NCBI GenBank assembly: GCA_016946835.1
Contig: JACVTC010000288.1
Coordinates: forward strand, 1 to 59,164
Reading direction: 5' to 3'
Length of the DNA stretch: 59,164 nt
DNA from: Neocallimastix lanati (nom. inval.)
Lineage: Eukaryota > Neocallimastigomycota > Neocallimastigomycetes > Neocallimastigales > Neocallimastigaceae
Part shown: piece by piece, positions 53,546-59,164 of the stretch
Layout of the letters: each line of letters opens with the position of its first letter
Numbering within the stretch: position 1 is the first letter of the stretch
Translations under genes and position numbers: made by a program
The notes under the pieces: generated by a model
What the model saw: the letters and a program-made list of their open reading frames with translations, nothing else
Databases searched by the model: none
Told to the model about the DNA's origin: nothing

Positions 53546-55351
53546 TATTTAGATGAAATATTTAAGATTATATAAATATTATAAAAGAAAAAATGAATTT
53601 AAAGAATAATATGAATATGGATGAAATTGATTTTTTTTTTTTTTTTTTTTTAAGATAATAAATGATATTATATAAAAATTATAGGAGGAAAAAAACGGTA
53701 TAAAATATATAAAATATATATAAATATTTTTTAACAGTCATTAAAAACATAAAACAAACAAGCAAGCTAATAAAATAATAAATAATAAATATTAAAAAAA
53801 ATATATATATATATAATAATAATTATATTAATAATAGTCTTCTTAATATATTAAAATAAAAATAATATAGTATTAAATAATATAACAGAGATTAATTTAA
53901 AATAAAATAAAAGAAAAAAAAATTTAAGAATTATATAATAATGAATAATTTAAGAAAGATTTTAATAATAGAAACATTGAAATATTAAACAGTTTAATAA
54001 ATAATATTTATAAAAATAAATTCGAAAGAAAAAAATAGTATAGTTTTTATGAATATTTATAAAAAAAAAAAAAAAAAGGTTTTATTATATAATTTAAACA
54101 AATCATTATATAATAAGGCTTCATAATTATATATATAAAGATATAAAAAAATTTTAATAAATCAATTTTTTAATATTTTATTCTAATTTCAAAATTTTTT
54201 AATTTACAATTTTGTTGTATTATGCTTTATTTATTTTACTATTAATTTTTTTTTTTTTTTGTTAATGGTTTTATCTAATTTTGTTATATAGTTCTAAATT
54301 TTATTATCAATATTATTATATATTATTTATCTATTTTTTTTCATTTTTCTTAATTATTTTAATACATTAATATTATTTATTATTTATTACTATTCAATTA
54401 TTTATTATTTATTAATAAGTACTTCTTTTTATTTTTTATTATTTATTAATAAATACTTCTTTTTATTATTTATTATTTATTAATAAATACTTCTTTTTAT
54501 TTTTTATTATTTATTAATAAGTACTTCTTTTTATTATTTACTATTTTATTATTTATTAATAAATATCTTTTTATTATTTATTATTTCCATTTTTATTTTT
54601 ATTTCTATTTTATTTAATAATTAAAATAATTAAATAAAAATAAAAAAAAATAGATGGATAACCTCTTACTTATCCTTTAAATATTTTTGACTTTAAAATT
54701 ATTATTAATTTTAAAAAAATAAAATAAAATAATAAAATAAAAATAATAAAATAAATAATAAAATAAATAAAAATAATAAAATAAATAATAAAATAAATAA
54801 AAATAATAAAATAAATAATAAAATAATAAAAATAATAAAATAATAATAAAATAATAAAATAAAATAAAATAATAAAAAATTTAAATATTAATTTAGAAGA
54901 TTAATTTATGAATAGTTTTATGATTACTTCCACTAAAAAAATAAAATAAAATAAGAGGATCCAATCAAATTCATTGTTTCTATTGGAATCTTTAATTGCT
55001 AATATTTATTTTATTTTATTTTATTTTATTTTATTTTGATTTTATTTTATTTTGATTTATTTTATTTTGATTTATTTTATTTGGATTTATTTTATTTGGA
55101 TTTATGGCTTGAAATAGTTAATAATAGTTAATATATTAATGAATAAATTCTAAAAAAAAAAATAATAATAATAATTAAAAATGATTTTTCATAAAACTTT
55201 TATTCTATTTGATTTGATTTGATTTGATTTGATTTTAGTTCTTTTTTTCTTTTTTATTATTAATTATTATTTATTATTTATTTATTATTTAATTATTTTA
55301 ATAATTTTAAATTATTATATTTTAAATTATTATGTTGTGTTTTTTTTTTTT

Positions 55352-55387
<36 letters not shown>

Positions 55388-55785
55388 ATTTTTATTTTTA
55401 TTTTTATTTATTTTATTTTTTTTACTGGAATATTTATAAAATATTTCGTTAATTATAAAATATTTATTTGAAATTTAAAGATTTTATAAAATACTTGGAA
55501 AGGACTTTAAAGGTGTAAAAATGATCAATTAAATTATTTAAATATTATTTTTTAATCTTTATAATAATTATTTTTAATCTTTATATTTTATTTTTTAATC
55601 TTTATATTTTAAATTATTATCTTTTAAAATCTTTTAAATTTTTAATACTTAATTTTTTTATAGATCTATAAAATTATTAAATATATATTTTTAAAAATTT
55701 ATAAATCGTTTAAAACGAATGATAAAATATTTTATTTTTTTTTTTAAAGCTTTAATTCTAATAAATATTTATTATTATATAATTA
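53546..55785. repeat. AT-rich intergenic stretch with minisatellites
   Basis: TTATTAATAAATACTTC minisatellite (54400-54575), (AATAAAATAA)n (54715-54880), TTTTATTTTGAT repeats (55008-55105), (TTTGA)n near 55210 and (AAAT)n (55355-55390). No gene. Confidence 0.75.
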
Positions 55786-55918
55786 ATATTCATTGGAATA
55801 TTAATTACATTGTATGCTGCCCTTCCAGACGACTTCATCATTGAATCAAATAGGATCATTTACTATGGAAAATGGAATGAAAGAGTGGAACACTTAAAAA
55901 AAAACCTACCATTCCTCA
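55786..55918 (+). other. Short protein-like open stretch
   Basis: About 40 codons ending in a stop, with balanced codon composition in otherwise low-complexity DNA: LYAALPDDFIIESNR, then YYGKWNERVEHLKK. No ATG upstream in context and no family recognised. A remnant exon or a fragment of a decayed gene is likely. Confidence 0.3.
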
Positions 55919-57615
55919 CTTAATATATTTGAAGGAATTTAAAAAGCAAAACAATAAAAAAATAAAAATTATGTTATCTACAATTTTCAAATAAAATATA
56001 ATTTATATTTATTATTTATTATTCCATTATTTATTAATAAATACTCTTTATTATTATTTAATTATTATTTATTATTCCATTATTTATTAATAAATACTCT
56101 TTATTATTATTTAATTATATTTATTATCCAATTATTATTTATTTATTTATTTATTTATTATTTATTATTATTTATTTAATTATTTATTTATTTATTTATT
56201 ATTTTTTTCATCCATTTCATATATTCTAACAATTATAATGTCCATGTCCATAAACAAGTTTTGACTTTAATTTGTATTGTTATTATACTATGAATTAAAT
56301 AATAGTAAATTAAATTCATATTATATTTATAGTTATATTTTATTAAATATTTAATAGTAAATGAAATCGTTATTAAAATCATTTTATTTTTATATAGAGA
56401 AGAACTTTTGATGAAATCTAAGAGTAATAATTGATGTATATGGATTTGGTGTATCTAATGTATTATGGCTAGACCAATGGTTTATTAGTAATAGATGTAA
56501 ATACCATGTAAAAGTATATATAAAAATAAAATTATACCTCTTTAATATTAATAGTATTATTAATAATAATACAGTAGATGTTATGTAAAAGTATCTATAA
56601 AAATATACATCTTTAATCATATTAATATTAATATTAATATTAATATTAATATTAATAATACAGGTGTTCTAAAATAAAGTAAACTAAAAAAAATAAAATA
56701 TAATGATGTTATGTTTATAAAATATTCTTTATTTATTAATTTATTAAAAAGAATTTCAATCATCAAAATTTATTAAAAGAAAATTATTGAATATTGTCAA
56801 TGAAATGTTAAATTTACATATATTAATGTGATTAATATCATATGATATTTATACGTCACATTCATTTTTACATTTCAACCTAATTTTTATACAATTTTAT
56901 TATTTAAGAAAACTTTTATTATTGATTATATTCTATTATATTCTATTATATTTAAACTTTTATCTATTATTGATGATATTTTATTATATTTTATTATATT
57001 TTATTATATTTTATTATATTTTATTATATTGATTAAACTTTTTTCTAATATATTTAATCTAAAAAAAAAAAAAAAAATGGAAAAATTGGTCTATTTTTTA
57101 TTTTATTTCTATTTTTTATTTCTATTATTTATTTTCTATTTTTATTTAATATTATGATTAAAGTGTGTTAAATTGTCCAGAAATATTTTTTAATGAGATG
57201 TTTTTTATTTTTAATTTTATTAGTAAGAAAATTCGGAATTAAAAAAGAAATACAAATTAAAAAAAATAAAATTTAAAAAAATTTAAAAATTTAAAAAATT
57301 TAAAAATTTAAAAAAAATAATTTTTAATCATGTCACGTCACAGTCACTTACTAATAATTAAATTAAATTAAATTAAATTAAATTAAATTAATTTTATTTA
57401 ATAAAATAAAAATAAAAAATAAAAAAAAATTTATATATAAATAAATAAATATAAAAAAAATTTTTTTTATTTTTTTTTCTTCATTTTAGTTTATTTTATT
57501 TTAAAATAATTATATTAAATAAAAATATATAGAATATATTAAAATATATAAAAAATATATAAAAAAATAGGTTAAATATTTATTATTCAATTTAAAAATA
57601 ATTAAAAAAAAAAAA
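55919..57615. repeat. AT-rich intergenic stretch with simple repeats
   Basis: TATTTATTAATAAATACTCTT units (56020-56110), (ATTT)n (56140-56200), (TTAATA)n (56622-56660), TTATATTTTA repeats (56935-57035) and (AATTA)n (57355-57390). No gene. Confidence 0.75.
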
Positions 57616-59164
57616 ATGGCATTATCGACAAATAGAAAAATCAAAAATATAATAAATGAAAATAAAAAAAAAATAAAAATGACTTCATCACAAAATAATA
57701 AAATAAATAATTATATAAAAGAATTAAATATTCACTTTAAAATTGAATTATTTATAAAGGATTTAGATAATGGAGATTTATTTAGAAATATTAAAAACTT
57801 CAATAAATAATAGCAATAAAGATAATTCAGAAAAAATTGTTATCCCGTTGGAGATTTATAAAAATGGCTTTCTTAACTCCTAATAGATTAGATTTTATAA
57901 TAAAAAAATTGTAGTGATATTCTATTCATATCTTCTTCATTACAAAAGATATTAATGACAAAAATAATGAAATTCAGTTATTACGAATTATTTTTGACAA
58001 CTCTAAATTTTATGATAATGATTTCATTAAACATTTACTTTATCAATATAAATATAAAAAGGTCAATTTTTGTCACTGACTTAAATGAAATAATGTCAAA
58101 TAATCAATAGGTAATCTCAATATATCAGAATATAAAAAAAAATTTCAAAATTATTTTACAAGAGTATGCCATGAAGAAAAAGAAAATATCATTAAATTTT
58201 TAATTAGAAATGGAGCCAATGTAAATAATTCGAATAAAGATCGTAAAACACCATTAGGTTGTGTATGTGAAAAAGGAAATGAAAAAAAATAGCAAAATTT
58301 TTTAATTGAACATGGTGCTAAAATAGAAAAAGCTTATTGGCCCACTTATTTACCTTTATTTATGGCATGCAAAGAGTGGAAATGAAAATCTAGTAAAAAT
58401 ATTTAGTTGAAATTGGAGCTGACGTAAATAAAAGTATCAACTATGGGTGATACACCATTATTTTTTTGCATGCAGAAGTAGAAATGAAAATCTAGTAAAA
58501 AATATTTAATTGAACTGGGAGCAGATGTAGAAAAAAATTAAATAGCAATGGAGAAACACCTTTATTTGATGAGTGCTACAGTGGAAATGAAAATCTAGTA
58601 AAAATATTTAGTTAAAATAGGAATAGAATAGATGTAAAAAAAAAAGTTAAATAAAGTATGGTGAAACACCTTTATTTGATGCGTGATACAGTGGAAACGA
58701 AAATCTAGTAAATATTTAGTTGAAAATGGGGCAGATATTAATAAAAAAAAATAGATGGGATAAAACCCCACTATTTATGGCATGTGAGAAAAGAAATGAA
58801 AAAATAATAAAAATTTAGGTGAACAAGGAGTGGATATTAATGAAGGAAATGATTGGGCTGAAACACCTCTTCATGATGCATGTAATAATGAAAAACGAAG
58901 ATAGGATAAAGTATTTAGTTGAACATGGGGCAGATATTAATAAAAAAAAAAATAGATGGGCTAAAACACCACGACTTATTGCATGTAATAATGAAAACGA
59001 AAATATCATAAAGTATTTAGTTAAACATGGGGCAGATATATATAAAGTAATTGATATACTTAATTGTCCTATAAAACGATATGTTCCACGTAGAGGATTA
59101 AGTAAAAAGAAAGGGTATATTAAAAAATTATTAGTTGAACTTAAAGATAATATTAATGACAATA
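57616..59164 (+). pseudogene. Ankyrin-repeat gene, frameshifted copy 2, running off the window
   Basis: Opens with an ATG at 57616 and a second in-frame ATG at 57679 (MTSSQNNKINNYIKEL), the likelier family start. The first frame stops at 57810. The N-terminal domain continues in other frames: AFLTPNRLDFIIKK, LLRIIFDNSKFYDNDFIK. Ankyrin repeats of about 33 residues follow from 58150 to the window end: ENIIKFLIRNGANVNNSNKD, TPLGCVCEKGNE, FLIEHGAKIEK, ENIIKYLVKHGADI (near 59010). Frame changes occur in almost every repeat, most within the A-run before TATTTA. Either a pseudogene or a real gene with homopolymer sequencing errors. Confidence 0.7.

Noticed and set aside
58815-59162. 115-codon minus-strand frame
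   Set aside because: It is the antisense shadow of the ankyrin repeats, produced by their repetitive codon pattern.

Overview
The window is extremely AT-rich, full of homopolymer and short tandem repeats, and gene-poor. Eukaryotic tRNA genes, Ty3/gypsy LTR retrotransposons, an AAA-ATPase-like/PD-(D/E)XK nuclease gene with a poly-asparagine tract and asparagine/lysine-rich ankyrin-repeat gene remains together suggest a fungus with a very low-GC genome. An anaerobic gut fungus (Neocallimastigomycota) is my best guess. This is inferred from composition and gene families, not from a marker gene.

Layout. 1-2740 is the end of a satellite array (21 copies of a ~134-bp unit). 3452-7428 (minus) is an AAA-ATPase/nuclease locus with two tandem modules, interrupted by one frameshift. 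8101-9003 is a solo LTR, followed at 9105-9215 by an unexplained GC-rich island between poly-A tracts. 9485-9557 is a tRNA-Thr gene (minus) and 38350-38422 a tRNA-Val gene (plus). The two tRNA genes are divergent, and practically all 28.8 kb between their 5' ends is LTR-retrotransposon DNA: a chimeric gag-less element (9568-14395), a run of solo LTRs separated by 3-6 bp (14400-23937), an older element with one gag-pro-pol reading frame (23941-30210) and a young element with separate gag, pro and pol frames (30216-38336). Elements I can orient on the left half point right, and those on the right half point left, each away from its nearer tRNA gene. The outermost LTRs start 10 and 13 bp from the tRNA 5' ends.

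38423-44900 is AT-rich intergenic DNA with a minisatellite and a decayed possible LTR element. 44930-51120, 52340-53545 and 57616-59164 (running off the window) are three ankyrin-repeat genes or pseudogenes of one family. They are broken by many frameshifts, mostly in A-runs. The DNA between them is simple repeats.

The retroelements carry the most informative signals: a textbook -1 frameshift site (UUUAAAC plus pseudoknot) between gag and pro, a tRNA primer-binding site, a structured leader block shared by two otherwise different elements with compensatory stem changes, and LTR hairpins conserved between copies. All alignments were made by eye, and LTR borders rest on TG...CA ends and flanking short repeats.
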